From contig NZ_CM001489.1 in NCBI RefSeq assembly GCF_000262465.1, positions 744,409-808,408 on the forward strand: 64,000 nt of DNA. The letters run 5' to 3'. The DNA comes from Frankia sp. QA3 (lineage in GTDB: Bacteria > Actinomycetota > Actinomycetes > Frankiales > Frankiaceae). The position numbers and the translations under genes were made by a program. A model generated the notes under the pieces. It was not told the DNA's origin. It saw nothing but the letters and a program-made list of their open reading frames with translations, and ran no database searches. Shown here piece after piece: positions 27,409-36,612 of this stretch (position 1 is its first letter; each line of letters opens with the position of its first letter).

Positions 27409-28933
27409 CCCGGGTCCGCGTTGCGGGGGCAGGGCCGCCCGGGGCGCCGCCACGCTCGTCAGGAGCGGTGGTGGGCGACGGGCGCGACGGCCTTCCCCGC
27501 CTCGGACGGCGTCCGGCTCGCCGGGGCGGCTCCTCCCCGCCGGCCGGGCCACCGTCCGACTCCCGTCTGGTGCGTGGGATCGGTCCCGCCCGCCCGCCGG
27601 CCTGCTCGGCGAGCGTGCCCGGCCCGCGGGCGCCCGGGTCGCCGGCGGCGGCCAGCGGGGTGCGCAGGGCGACGAGGGCGAGGGCGCTGGCCACGACGGA
27701 GGCGGTGAGGATCGCGGTGGAGGCGCCTTCGACCCGGGTGTCGGGCAGGGCGAGGCCGGCGAGGAGCAGGCTGACGGTGTAGCCGATGCCGGCGAGCAGG
27801 CCGAGGGGGACGAAGTGGGCCCAGCGGACGCCGTCGGGCAGGCGGGCGGCGCCGAGAAGCACGGCCAGCCAGGCCCCGGCGGGGACGCCGAGGAGTTTGC
27901 CGGCGACCAGTCCGATGGCGACTCCCCGGCTGATCGGGTCGCCGGCGGCGTGGAGCAGGGCGGACGGGGCGAGGGATACCCCCGTCGCGGACAGCGCGAA
28001 CACGGGGATGACCACGGCCGCGGAGATCGGGCCCAGGTGCCGTTCGAGCCGGGTGGCGGGCGCCTCGGTCTCGTCGGGGTCGGGGCGGGCCCGGACGAGC
28101 AGGCCGAGGGCGACGCCGGCGACGGTGGCGTGGACGCCGGCGGCGTGCACGCAGACCCAGGTGGCCACGGCGAGGGGGACGTGCAGCAGCGGTGAGGTGT
28201 ACCGCCGTCGGTGGGCGAGGGCGGCGGTGGCGAGCAGGGTGGCGGCGGCGGCCAGCCAGCCGGGGGAGATGCCGTTGTTGAAGCCGACGGCGATGAGCAG
28301 GATGCCGCCGAGGTCGTCGGCGACGGCGAGGCCGAGCAGGACGGTGCGTAGCCCGGCCGGGGCCCGGGGGCCGGCCAGCGACAGCACGCCGAGGGCGAAG
28401 GCGATGTCGGTGGCGACGGGGATGGCCCAGGCCCGCCCGGCGCCCGGGGTGCCGTGGGTGAGGGCCAGGCAGATCAGCGCGGGTGCGATCATGCCGCCGG
28501 CCGCGGCGGCGACGGGCAGTGCCGCGCTGGCGCGGTCGGCCAGGGCGCCGACGGTCAGTTCCCGTTTGAGTTCCACGCCGACGACGAAGAAGAACACGGC
28601 CAGCAGGGCGTCGGCGACCCAGTCGGCGGCGCGCAGGTCGGTCAGGTGCAGCCAGGGCGGGCCGAGGCCGGCGTGCGCGGACCACACCGTGTGGTAGAAG
28701 CCGGGTGCGACGTTCGCCCAGATCAGGGCGGCCACCGTCGCGCCGACGAGGAGCAGCCCACCGGTGGTCTCCGCCCGCAGGAAGACGACGAACCCGTTGC
28801 GATCGGCCCCTTGAGCGCGGGCCCGGAGTTGGCGCGGCCGCCAGGCCGGACGTTTTCCCTGACGTGGGACAAACGCCTGCTTCCGTGCGGTTTCGCGGCC
28901 AGCGGGGCCCGGTTCACAGGGGGGTTGCGACAC
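27371..28933 (-). CDS. nhaA: Na+/H+ antiporter NhaA
   Basis: Electrogenic Na+(Li+)/H+ antiporter of the inner membrane for pH and sodium homeostasis. The 520-residue protein has the functional aspartates in VATDIAFALGVL and in VADDLGGILL (the paired Asp of the ion site), plus FFFVVGVELKREL. About 12 helices are followed by a disordered Arg/Pro/Gly-rich tail of about 90 residues absent from the E. coli protein. Start GTG 28933 is chosen because GGAGGAG lies 9 bases upstream; the frame is open 42 codons further without family similarity. It converges with and overlaps ctpE. Confidence 0.94.
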   Translation of the reverse strand: MSQPPCEPGPAGRETARKQAFVPRQGKRPAWRPRQLRARAQGADRNGFVVFLRAETTGGLLLVGATVAALIWANVAPGFYHTVWSAHAGLGPPWLHLTDLRAADWVADALLAVFFFVVGVELKRELTVGALADRASAALPVAAAAGGMIAPALICLALTHGTPGAGRAWAIPVATDIAFALGVLSLAGPRAPAGLRTVLLGLAVADDLGGILLIAVGFNNGISPGWLAAAATLLATAALAHRRRYTSPLLHVPLAVATWVCVHAAGVHATVAGVALGLLVRARPDPDETEAPATRLERHLGPISAAVVIPVFALSATGVSLAPSALLHAAGDPISRGVAIGLVAGKLLGVPAGAWLAVLLGAARLPDGVRWAHFVPLGLLAGIGYTVSLLLAGLALPDTRVEGASTAILTASVVASALALVALRTPLAAAGDPGARGPGTLAEQAGGRAGPIPRTRRESDGGPAGGEEPPRRAGRRPRRGRPSRPSPTTAPDERGGAPGGPAPATRTRVRRGPRPSPHPR

Positions 28934-29780
28934 CTGGCTGCTCCTCCGTCGCGGCCGCCGCCGGGCGACGAAGCCTGCGCGGCGAGGGGATTTCCGACCG
29001 CCTCGGAGATCGTAACCGTGAATGCCTCGCGGTGCGCCGGAAATGATACGACCCCACATTCGGACTACGCCGACGTCCGAAATTTTTTCGAGGGTTGCGG
29101 GGCCACGGGGCAGGCCGATTCGCCGGGCAGTCGCCCACGCGCCGGTATTGTGCCCGAGGGGCTGCCGCCTGCCGCTGAATGCCCAACACCGAGGGAAAAC
29201 GCGTGCGGCTCGTGGGCGGCTCGTGCGGGGCCGGTGGGACGGGCCCGGTGGCCGCCCGGCCCGACGCCCCGGCGGGCGCAGCGGGCCGCCCGGCCCATCG
29301 GTGACCTCCTGCGCGTGCCGGCGTGCCCCCCGCCCGACCGGGCTGGGGATGTCCGGGCCCGCGGGCCCCCGTCGCGCCGGACGGACCCTCCGGACCGGCC
29401 GCGTGGCGCTGCGCGGTGGGGCGGGCGCCGCGGTCGCGCAGTCGGCCTGGCGACGGCGCCCGTGGGGGAGCCCCGCGCACCAGGCCGGCAGGCGCCGTCG
29501 GCGTCGCGGTCCACGGGGCGTGCCCCGCCGCCGCCAACCCGCTCCAGGAATTGGCGACGTCGCAGGTCAGCGGCCGGATGAATCATTCGGGACAAGGGTT
29601 CGCGGACCACGGCTCACCGGGTCGGCAGGTATGTCATGACTGCCGCGGATCAAAAAGTCGGCGCGAAAGGGGTTGTCGACGTCGCCCGAGCCGGGCACTA
29701 TGCGGGCCGATCACGCCGCGCACCCGGTGCGCGGTCATGCGCTACTCGGGGGGGTGGCGTATGGGTGACGGGGGCACCGG
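28934..29780. other. Long non-coding gap upstream of nhaA
   Basis: About 850 bases without a supported protein gene; the open frames are low-complexity shadows. It holds an intrinsic terminator at 29059-29088 and the upstream region of the Fxs-like remnant. With no plus-strand gene ending at the terminator, a small RNA in 28934-29058 is possible. Confidence 0.5.
29059..29088 (+). terminator. Intrinsic terminator with T-run, no obvious gene upstream
   Basis: TTCGGAC and GTCCGAA form a 7-bp stem followed by ATTTTTT, a textbook rho-independent terminator and the only T-tract of this kind I noticed in the window. It reads on the plus strand, away from nhaA, about 125 bases from the nhaA start. 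Confidence 0.6.
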
Positions 29781-30129
29781 GTGAAGACCTACTTTCTGCT
29801 CAGCTCGGCGCGCGGCGAGGATCTGCCGGCGGTCAAACGCTTTCACGCGGACGTGGAGGCGGAGCCGAGGATTTTGGCCGGTGCCGGGGTCGGCGGGCTT
29901 CTGAACAAGGGGCGGGTCCGGCCCGCCGGTGATATTCCGGTCGAGGAGAACCAGGACGTCGCCCCCGCACTGGTCGCATTGTGTTCCGACCGGTATTTCG
30001 CCGATGGGAGATGCCGGCGCGACTGGGCGCAGTTCACGGCGGCGCCGGAAAACGGGGCCGGCCCGCGCCGACGGCTGGAAAAGAGATGCATCCCGGTGCC
30101 GTGGCGGCCGCCGGAGCAGGGATTCCCGG
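29781..30129 (+). pseudogene. Truncated FxsC-like TIR protein
   Basis: Starting at GTG 29781 (GGGGG upstream), the frame encodes KTYFLLSSARGEDLPAVKRF, a linker, then APALVALCSDRYFADGRCRRDWAQF. That is the pattern of TIR-like proteins, especially FxsC of the FxSxx-COOH systems (cf. FFLSYA and VPLYSPRYF-x-CG-x-W). Similarity stops after IPVPWRPP. The frame stays open but becomes non-family Arg-rich sequence and runs into the oppositely oriented copper gene. A fragment of a larger gene is most likely. Confidence 0.55.
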
Positions 30130-30330
30130 ATGATGCCGACCGGTCCATCGCCCGCGCCGGCAGCGCCCGGCGCCGGGCCGCTCCTGACGGACGACCGGAC
30201 GGCTCCGCTGCCGCGCCCACCCGTAACCCCACCGTCCGGCGGGTCCGCGGCTCGCGCCCGGCGGATCGTGGTGACCTTCGTCGGCTCCGATCAGGACTGG
30301 GCCGACTGGATCGGCGGCCGAAGCGGCTGA
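30130..30330 (+). pseudogene. Truncated start of a second TIR protein (FxsT-like)
   Basis: ATG ATG at 30130-30135 behind AGGGA opens a frame with a Pro/Ala-rich N-terminus, then RRIVVTFVGSDQDWADWIGG and a stop. That last part is the first strand and helix of a TIR domain, very like FFVSYADADQGWAEWIAW in the intact STAND protein at 48337. The rest of the gene is absent. Together with the preceding fragment it looks like a collapsed fxsC-fxsT locus. Confidence 0.5.
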
Positions 30331-30370
30331 TTCCCGCCCGCCCGGTCGGGTGGCACCACGGCGGTCGCCG

Positions 30371-32881
30371 TCAGCCGCCGTTCCCGGCGGGGGCGTGCCC
30401 GCCGCCGTCGTCGTCCGCGGCGCCCCGGGGCGCGGGAGCCGCGGTCGTGGTCGGTCCGGCCGTGGTCGGTCCCGCCGGCCCGCTGCCGTTCGCCATGCCC
30501 TCCGTGACCGCCGTGCCCTCCGTGACCGCCGTGCCCTCCGTGCCCTCCGTGACCGCCGTGCCCTCCGTGACCGCCGGGCTCCCCGTGACCGCCGGGCTGG
30601 TCGTCGCCGCGGTGCGACGACGGGTCGGGCCACCGGCGAGCCGGGCGAGGTAGGCATTGTACGCGTCGAGTTCGGCGTCGACGTCGCCGGCGGCGGCGAT
30701 GCGGCGCTCGCGGGTCCGGGTGCGCCGCTCGTCCATCCGCGACCACTGGATGACCAGCACGATGAGCACGACGAACGTCGGCAGCTCCCCGAACGACCAG
30801 GCGATGCCGCCGGCGGTGTGCTGGTCGCTGAGCGCGCTGACGCCCCACGGCCGGACCAGCCGGCCGTACCAGCCGGCCCCGAGCAGCGTCGACTCACTCA
30901 TGATCGTGATGCCGAGGAAGGTGTGGAACGGCACGACGGACAGCAGCATCAGGATCCGCCCCGGGTGCGGCAGCCGCCGCGGCAGCGGGTCGATCCCGAT
31001 GAGCAGCTCGAAGAACAGCACGCCGACCGCGAGGAAGTGCACGTTCATGTACAGGTGGCCGAGGTGGTTGCGCATCAGCGTGGTCAGCAGCGACGTCAGG
31101 TACAGCACGTACAGGCTGCCGGCGAAGTTCACCGTCACCCACGCCGGATGGGTCAGCACCCGCACCGGCCAGGAGTGCAGCAGCGCCACCAGCCACTCCC
31201 GCGGCCCGCCGCGATGCGGGGCCCGCGCGGGGCGCATCGCCCGCAGCGCCAGGGTCACCGGCGCGCCGAGGACGAGGGGGACGGGGGCGAGCATGCTCAG
31301 CAGCATGTGCTGGGTCATGTGCACGCTGAGCAGGACCGGCCCGTAGCGCCCGAGGCCGCTGGAGGTGGCGACGACGACGACGAGCAGACCGGACAGCCAC
31401 GCGATGGTGCGTCCGACCGGCCAGCCGTCGCCCCGGGCGCGCAGCCGGCGCACACCGGCGAGGTACAGCCCGGCGGCGATCAGCGACGCGGTGAGGAACA
31501 CCCAGTCGATCCGCCAGTCGGCGGCGAGCCGCGCGGCGGTCACCGGCGGCGGCATCGGGTAGCCGAGCAGCGCCCGGGTCGGGTCGGTGGGGACGAGGGC
31601 GTCGTCCACCGGCGGGGCCGTGCGGGACAGTCCCACGGCCAGGCCCAGCGTCGCCGTCAGCACCGTCAGTTCCACGCCCGCCAGGCGGACGAACCGCCCG
31701 ACCGCGCCCGCCGTCGTCCCAGCGCCCGCCGTCGTCCCAGCGCCCGCCGTCGTCCCAGCGCCCGCCGTCGTCTCCGTCGTGGCCGCGGCGAGCCGGGTGA
31801 CGACCCGGCGGCGCAGCAGGCCGCCGAGCACGACCGCGGCGATCAGGCCCACCGCCTTGAGCGTGACGAGCAGGCCGTAGCGGGTCTCCCACAGCGGCGT
31901 GAGGCCGCCGAGCCGCAGTGCGGCCCCGCCGATCCCGCTGACCGCGGTGACGGCCGCCGCGCCGGCCGCGAACCGGCTGTGGCGCCGCAGCGCCGGGCCG
32001 AAGGAGCCGGCGGGCAGCCGCACGGCGGACAGCAGGCCGAGCAGCCCGCCCACCCAGGCCGACGCGGCGAGGATGTGCACCGCGAGCGCCACCACCGCGA
32101 TCGCATGGTCACCGGAGGTGGCGGCGTGCCCGGCGAGGACCGGCGGCAGCAGCCCGGCGGCGGCGACGGCGAGCAGCGCGCCGGCCGCGGTCGTCGTCGT
32201 CACCGTACGGCCGACGATCGCCACGACGGCGGCGAGCGCCGCGACGATGACCAGGGCGCGGCCCTGGGCGGTCGACGAGACGAACGAGCGCAGCGCGTGC
32301 AGGTCGAGCACGTCCCCGGCCGGCTGCGCGGAGACGTCCGACAGGGTGAACACCAGCTCCGCGAGCGTGGCGAGCACCCACACCACCGCGGCATCGGCCG
32401 CGTACCGGCCGCAGCGGCGCGCGGTCAACGTCAACGGCCGCTGGCGGGACCCGGCCGCGCGGTCCGGCATGGTGGCTGCCCGCACGTCGCCCGCGCCCGC
32501 CGCCCCCGCGTCCGCACCGGCAGGCTCGCGGTCTCGGTGAGCGGGGGCGCGCCGAGCCGGCAGCAGGACCGCGGCGGCGAGCAGCCAGCCGAGGGTGGCG
32601 ACCGAGGCGATTCGGCCCGCCAACCGGGCGAACGGCAACGCCCAGTGGGTGCCCTCGCCGGATGAGGGCAGCCCGGGTAGCCGTAGCGGACCCGGGCCGA
32701 AGCCGACGACCAGCGCCAGCACGGCGCAGCCGGCCAGCACCGCGACGGGCAGCGCACGCCCGGCCGCGCCCGGCGACCGGGCGGCCTTCGGCGCGGGGGA
32801 GACGTCCCCCGGCGCGAGGACCTCCGGGGCGGCGGGGGCGTCGGTCGAGGTGGGCGTGCCCGTCGAGGCGGAAGTGTCCAT
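30371..32881 (-). CDS. CopD-CtaG fusion copper protein
   Basis: 836-residue polytopic membrane protein. The N-terminal half is a CopD copper-import domain (for example HILAASAWVGGLLGLLSA). The C-terminal half is a CtaG-type (caa3_CtaG) cytochrome c oxidase assembly domain with SVHMTQHMLLSMLAPVPLVLG, HLYMNVHFLAVGVLFFELLIG and AGGIAWSFGELPT. This fusion is typical of actinobacteria and delivers copper to oxidase CuB. Low-complexity inserts are encoded by 18-bp repeats: TTAGAG between the domains (31690-31775) and EGTAVT at the C-terminus (30500-30600). Start ATG 32881 lies 2 bases after the copC stop, so the two are co-transcribed. Confidence 0.92.
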   Translation of the reverse strand: MDTSASTGTPTSTDAPAAPEVLAPGDVSPAPKAARSPGAAGRALPVAVLAGCAVLALVVGFGPGPLRLPGLPSSGEGTHWALPFARLAGRIASVATLGWLLAAAVLLPARRAPAHRDREPAGADAGAAGAGDVRAATMPDRAAGSRQRPLTLTARRCGRYAADAAVVWVLATLAELVFTLSDVSAQPAGDVLDLHALRSFVSSTAQGRALVIVAALAAVVAIVGRTVTTTTAAGALLAVAAAGLLPPVLAGHAATSGDHAIAVVALAVHILAASAWVGGLLGLLSAVRLPAGSFGPALRRHSRFAAGAAAVTAVSGIGGAALRLGGLTPLWETRYGLLVTLKAVGLIAAVVLGGLLRRRVVTRLAAATTETTAGAGTTAGAGTTAGAGTTAGAVGRFVRLAGVELTVLTATLGLAVGLSRTAPPVDDALVPTDPTRALLGYPMPPPVTAARLAADWRIDWVFLTASLIAAGLYLAGVRRLRARGDGWPVGRTIAWLSGLLVVVVATSSGLGRYGPVLLSVHMTQHMLLSMLAPVPLVLGAPVTLALRAMRPARAPHRGGPREWLVALLHSWPVRVLTHPAWVTVNFAGSLYVLYLTSLLTTLMRNHLGHLYMNVHFLAVGVLFFELLIGIDPLPRRLPHPGRILMLLSVVPFHTFLGITIMSESTLLGAGWYGRLVRPWGVSALSDQHTAGGIAWSFGELPTFVVLIVLVIQWSRMDERRTRTRERRIAAAGDVDAELDAYNAYLARLAGGPTRRRTAATTSPAVTGSPAVTEGTAVTEGTEGTAVTEGTAVTEGMANGSGPAGPTTAGPTTTAAPAPRGAADDDGGGHAPAGNGG

Positions 32882-32883
32882 GG

Positions 32884-33645
32884 TCAGCGCGCTCCGGGTT
32901 GACGTCGGCGCAGGATGACGAGCAGGCCGCCGCCGGCGAGGACGACGACGGCGACGATCACGACGACGACGGCCCAGCCGACACCGCCGTCCCCATCGTC
33001 CGCGCCGGCGGCCGGACCGGTCGTGGCGGACCCCGTGCCCGTCGAGGTCGGGGCGCCCGTCGAGGTCGGGGTGCCCGGCGTGGCCGCGGTGGGCGCCGCC
33101 GTGGCCGCGCCGGCGCCGGCGGTGGGCACGGTGCCCCCGGCGGGTGGCGCGGTGCCGGCGTCCCCGGCCGGGGGGCTCGCCCGTCCCGCGACGGTGAACG
33201 TGAACGTCCCCCCGATCGGATGGCCGTCCTCGGACACGGCCTGGTAGGAGACCGTGTAGCGCCCGTCGCCCAGCGCGGTGAGCGGTTGGCGGACGGTGGC
33301 GCCCTCGACCAGCGTGGCACCGCTGGCCACGCTGGTGCCGTCGGCGCGGGTCGCGGCGACGTGGGTGTAGCGGGCCGAGACGGACTCGTTGAAGGTCAGG
33401 GTGATCTCACCCGGCGCGGCGGGGAGCACGCTGTTCGCGGCCGGTGTGGTGGCCACGAGCCGGGAGTGCGCCGCCGCGGGTGCCGCCAGGGCCAGCAGCA
33501 GCGCGGGGAGGATCGCGGCGACGGCGCCGATCGCGGCGGTGACCCTGCTCCGCCGGCCGCGGGCCTGCCGGTTGTGGGCCTGCCGGTCGCGAGCCTGCCG
33601 GTCGTCGCCGCGACGCGCGGGAGCCGTCTGCACCTGTCGTCGCAC
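32884..33645 (-). CDS. CopC-domain copper-resistance protein
   Basis: Secreted, membrane-anchored copper chaperone. A basic N-terminus with RQAR/DRQAH repeats (15-bp DNA units) is followed by a signal segment ending APAAA and then His60 as the likely first mature residue, the classic CopC Cu(II) ligand. The CopC beta-barrel carries the second conserved His in SEDGHPIGGTFTFTV. A Thr/Pro/Gly linker and one C-terminal helix (WAVVVVIVAVVVLAGGGLL) with a basic end follow. It forms an operon with the CopD-CtaG gene. Start GTG 33645 is tentative; GTG 33633 is an alternative. A dyad at 33654-33670 sits right before it. Confidence 0.9.
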   Translation of the reverse strand: MRRQVQTAPARRGDDRQARDRQAHNRQARGRRSRVTAAIGAVAAILPALLLALAAPAAAHSRLVATTPAANSVLPAAPGEITLTFNESVSARYTHVAATRADGTSVASGATLVEGATVRQPLTALGDGRYTVSYQAVSEDGHPIGGTFTFTVAGRASPPAGDAGTAPPAGGTVPTAGAGAATAAPTAATPGTPTSTGAPTSTGTGSATTGPAAGADDGDGGVGWAVVVVIVAVVVLAGGGLLVILRRRQPGAR

Positions 33646-33653
33646 CCGCCGGA

Positions 33654-33670
33654 TTCTACGCGCCGTAGAA
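33654..33670. promoter_or_regulatory. Candidate operator of the copper operon
   Basis: TTCTACG-CGC-CGTAGAA, a perfect 7-bp dyad 9 bases upstream of the copC start. Position and symmetry fit a repressor site of a copper-sensing or BlaI-type regulator. Confidence 0.5.
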
Positions 33671-33728
33671 CGTTCATCGTGGTCACTGCCGGGCGGAACC
33701 CGCGCAGCAGCGGCAACGTGTCCCCGTT

Positions 33729-34800
33729 TTAGGGCGTGTGTCGAGTTGTGATCTGTCTGTGGGGTTCGCCGTCGTGGCGGGGCCTGATCCGGTAGATCGT
33801 TCTGGCGGGTGCGGGTGCGGGTGACGGATGAGGAGGGGAAGTTCCTCGAGCCCTACCTGCTGATCGGCGGGTTCGGGCCATGTCCCGCGTGGTTGCGGTG
33901 GTGGGTCGAGGGTGCGGTCCGGCGGTGGTGGGGCGCAGGCGTCTTCGGTGCCCTGCCGGGGGGCTTGATTCCTGAAGCCGCGAAGCGGGGTGAGGCGGAG
34001 ACGTCCCTGGTCGGTGGACTCGACCACCGTCCGGGTCCACCAGGACGCTGCCGGCCTCAGCATGGCGAGCACGGAACCGCCCCGCGCGTCTTGCTGGGTT
34101 TTCCAGCGGTGGTGGATCACGGTGACCAGCAGGCGGTCGGACAGCGAGAGCGGTCCGCGTCGCAGGACGTGGTAGCGGGCGGGCTTGTGGTGCAGGCTGA
34201 TCGGTGGGTGGTCGAGGATGTACTGCTCGACGGAGACGAGCAGGTCCGCGACGTGGTGGGCCCGCATGCCGGCGGTGGTCGGATGATGCGGCCAGTCCGG
34301 GGCGCGGTTGTCGGGCTGGGCGCGGTCGTCCCGCGGTGGCGGGGGGACTGGTGGCTGTGACCACAGGATGTAGTTCCACTGTCCGCGCCAGTTCGTGCTG
34401 ATCCGGGAGGACAACCGGTGCCCGATCTGGTTCCATTTCGAGGTTCCCGGCGGGAAGTGACACACGGTCACCGCTAGACCGGCGGTGTGAGCGAAGTCCG
34501 CCAGTTCCTTCTTCGGTCCGCGAGGTGCCCTGCAGGCTGAACCCCTCGGCCTGCAGCAGCGCCGCGACCGTGTCCGCACCCACCGGATGGCCGTCCGCGG
34601 TCAGCTGCGCGGCCAGCCTCCGGGTGGACTTGGTGGTCCACAGCAGCGGGGACTCCGGATCCCCACGCTGGTCCGGCTCGACGAGTGCCAGCAGCGCGGG
34701 CACCAGCCCCGGGTCCTTGACTCCCTGGTTCCTGGCCGGCGGCGCCGCCCGCCTGAACGGCCGGGACGCCGGTAGCGGACCGCCCCGGCGTGTGGCGTGC
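33729..34800 (-). mobile_element. Decayed ISAzo13-like transposase
   Basis: Three pieces in two frames. The segment around 34580-34760 reads VPALLALVEPDQRGDPESPL, then LLWTTKSTRRLAAQLTADG, the start of ISAzo13-family transposases. After a frame change, 34380-34500 gives TVCHFPPGTSKWNQIGHRLS followed directly by WNYIL, so the DDE core and most of the C-terminus are missing. A third piece (33990-34230: LSLSDRLLVTVIHHRWKTQQ) resembles another transposase C-terminal part. No inverted repeats were found by eye. The element is inactive and marks the edge of an accessory patch. Confidence 0.7.
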
Positions 34801-34814
34801 TGACGGGAGTGAGG

Positions 34815-35489
34815 TCAGCGGACGGCGAGCCCGAGCGGGGATCGCAGTGCGTCGATCAGCGTGTCGAGGTCCGCGTCGCACTCGACGGCTTGGGAGATCG
34901 TGGCGGCCACCGAGGGCCGCCCGGCGACCGCGACGACCTCGGGGGTCTCCTCGCGCCAGGGAACGCTCACAGCCCCTCGTCCTGGGCGCCGGTAGAAGTA
35001 GTGGCAGGTCATGAGGAGCCCGGTTACCAGCTCCACCACGTCGTCGGCGGGCCCGAGGACCTCGAAGCTGCGTCGGCTGAGCTGGGGATTGTGGACGACC
35101 GTTGCCGCCCCGCCGTAGTGGTCCCTCCAACCGTAATGGAGCACGCCGACGCCGGTCTGGAGGGCGGCGCCCATGCACAGGCAGCAGGGTTCCACGTTGG
35201 TGTAGAGGACGTGCTGCTGGAACGACCCCCGGCACGGTAGCTGGGCGAGCGCGTTGACCTCGGCGTGCGCGATCCGCGTGTTCGCGAGCTGGCCGGGAAC
35301 CTGGATGTCCTCGTGGCGGGTACTGCGTGCCTGCCCAACCGGTTCACCGGAGCCGTTCACAACGACCGCGCCGACCGGCAGGCTCCCGGCCTGGTATGCC
35401 TCCCACGCCAGGGTCATCACCAGCCGCCAGGGAAACTCCACCCGAGCAGGATGGCATGGCCGCCGGCTCGTTCGGATCGCTTCGCTCAC
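34815..35489 (-). CDS. Cytidine/deoxycytidylate deaminase-like zinc enzyme
   Basis: 224-residue zinc deaminase of the CDA/TadA-like superfamily. Zinc ligands and catalytic Glu: His75 and Glu77 in AHAEVNAL, Cys102 and Cys105 in EPCCLCMGA. The N-terminal strand SLPVGAVVVNGSGEPVG is typical. The C-terminal 90 residues are not like TadA or guanine deaminase, so the substrate (nucleoside, base or nucleotide) is open. Start GTG 35489 overlaps the stop of the upstream small gene (GTGA), showing translational coupling. It lies next to a dead transposase in an accessory patch. Confidence 0.8.
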   Translation of the reverse strand: MSEAIRTSRRPCHPARVEFPWRLVMTLAWEAYQAGSLPVGAVVVNGSGEPVGQARSTRHEDIQVPGQLANTRIAHAEVNALAQLPCRGSFQQHVLYTNVEPCCLCMGAALQTGVGVLHYGWRDHYGGAATVVHNPQLSRRSFEVLGPADDVVELVTGLLMTCHYFYRRPGRGAVSVPWREETPEVVAVAGRPSVAATISQAVECDADLDTLIDALRSPLGLAVR

Positions 35490-35665
35490 ACGGCCTGATG
35501 ATGGTCACGTTCCAGCCCGTTCGCGAAGGCATGGAGGGCGGGGAGATCGACTTCGGCGGTCATGGGCATGCCGGTCATCGTGCTGATGCTTGCGGCTCGC
35601 CGCACCATTTCGGCGTGCAGGTCATCATCGCGATGCCACCCCCAGCACCCAGGATCTGCGCTCAT
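35486..35665 (-). CDS. 59-residue hypothetical protein coupled to the deaminase
   Basis: ATG 35665 has AGGGGA 6 bases upstream. The product MSADPGCWGWHRDDDLHAEM... ends in LHAFANGLERDHHQAV, and its stop overlaps the deaminase start (GTGA). An upstream in-frame GTG at 35863, also with a ribosome site (AGGAG), would add a Pro-rich 66-residue N-terminus. I cannot decide between the two. No known domain. It may be a partner of the deaminase. Confidence 0.55.
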   Translation of the reverse strand: MSADPGCWGWHRDDDLHAEMVRRAASISTMTGMPMTAEVDLPALHAFANGLERDHHQAV

Positions 35666-36022
35666 GGCTGTCCCCTGTCGTTCCTTCGGATTTGTGCTGA
35701 CTGCTGGGCGCCGCCGGGGCGACGGTGCCATTTCCGGCGGGGGTGCGACTGGCGGGTCGACAGCCGCAGGCTCGTACATGGCGTCCGTCTGCGCTGAAGC
35801 CGGCTTCGGCGGCGGTGCCGGCAGCGGGTGCACGCTCGTGGTGGAAGTATCGGGGTCAGCCACGGAAGGCGCTCCTGTCGGCGTGTTCCCAGCACCCCAT
35901 GGCGCGCGTCTCTGGTGGAAAGCAGGCGTTTTCCATGATCAAAAATAGTGCGGAACGGGCATTTGACGACAGTCGGTCGGTTCACTTGAGGTAAAGGGCC
36001 AGCTAGTTAAGGGATTGCTTCC
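35666..36022. other. Divergent intergenic region, less GC-rich
   Basis: Region between the deaminase operon and the 36-kb small-gene operon. Around 35930-36010 it is clearly less GC-rich than the rest of the window (runs such as TTTTCC, AAAAATAG). It contains TTGACG at 35963-35968, a candidate -35 for the plus-strand operon, without a convincing -10. If the longer start of the 59-aa gene is real, 35666-35863 is coding. Confidence 0.4.
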
Positions 36023-36265
36023 ATGGGTACAGATAGAAGTGTGGCGGGACGCCGGTCGTATGCCATTGACACGGACCGGTTCGCCGTGAGTCCGACGAGC
36101 TTTCGGAACTCCTTCGTCGACCGAATGATACCGAAATTCGGCGGCCGGTCCGACGTGGCGAGATGGGCGATCAACATCGCCCGGGAAGTCGTGGCGCGGG
36201 CTGGTGACGTGATGGACCGCCGGCCGGAGCCGGGAGTCGCGATCATGGTGGTGGGGACGCTGTGA
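36023..36265 (+). CDS. 80-residue hypothetical protein, first gene of a two-gene operon
   Basis: ATG 36023 with AAGGGA about 8 bases upstream. The product is small and basic, with helices such as PTSFRNSFVDRMIPKFGG and a segment SDVARWAINIAREVVARAG. No family recognised. Its stop overlaps the GTG start of the next gene (GTGA at 36262-36265). The pairing with a ribbon-helix-helix-like protein hints at a regulatory or toxin-antitoxin-like module, but neither is shown by sequence. Confidence 0.6.
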   Translation: MGTDRSVAGRRSYAIDTDRFAVSPTSFRNSFVDRMIPKFGGRSDVARWAINIAREVVARAGDVMDRRPEPGVAIMVVGTL

Positions 36266-36612
36266 GGCTCTCCCGCGGCCCGAGAGCCGATGAATTCACG
36301 CCCTCGCAGGGGCCAAGCCGTGGCCGTCACCGTGAACGTAGACAGTGGGGCTCGCGCCCTAGCAGGGCGGACGACTACACGTTTCTGGACGCTCTGATGG
36401 AAGACGAGCCCGACATCAGCGACGTATGGCTATGCCTACCCGCTGGGGTCCTGGAATGGGCGACCTCCAGAGCGGAGAGGCTCGGGATCCCCGTCTCGGC
36501 CGTCGTGGTCGATGCCCTGGAGGTCCGGGCCGCCCTGGAGGTTGCGCCCCAGATCCGCCAGCTGGTCCCCGGCGGGCGCCGGGAGCAGCACGAGTACCAG
36601 GAGCAGGGATAG
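36262..36612 (+). CDS. Ribbon-helix-helix-like protein
   Basis: 116-residue product starting at GTG 36262, coupled to the previous gene. The middle part (VWLCLPAGVLEWATSRAERL and then IPVSAVVVDALEVR) has the strand-helix-helix pattern of CopG/Arc-type DNA-binding proteins. The basic, Arg-rich N-terminus could also contact nucleic acid. A DNA-binding antitoxin or autoregulator is possible; this is a pattern match by eye. Confidence 0.55.
   Translation: MRLSRGPRADEFTPSQGPSRGRHRERRQWGSRPSRADDYTFLDALMEDEPDISDVWLCLPAGVLEWATSRAERLGIPVSAVVVDALEVRAALEVAPQIRQLVPGGRREQHEYQEQG

Noticed and set aside
29929..30653. Full-length intact FxsC protein
   Set aside because: Similarity ends after about 115 codons and the remaining open frame is antisense to the copper gene.
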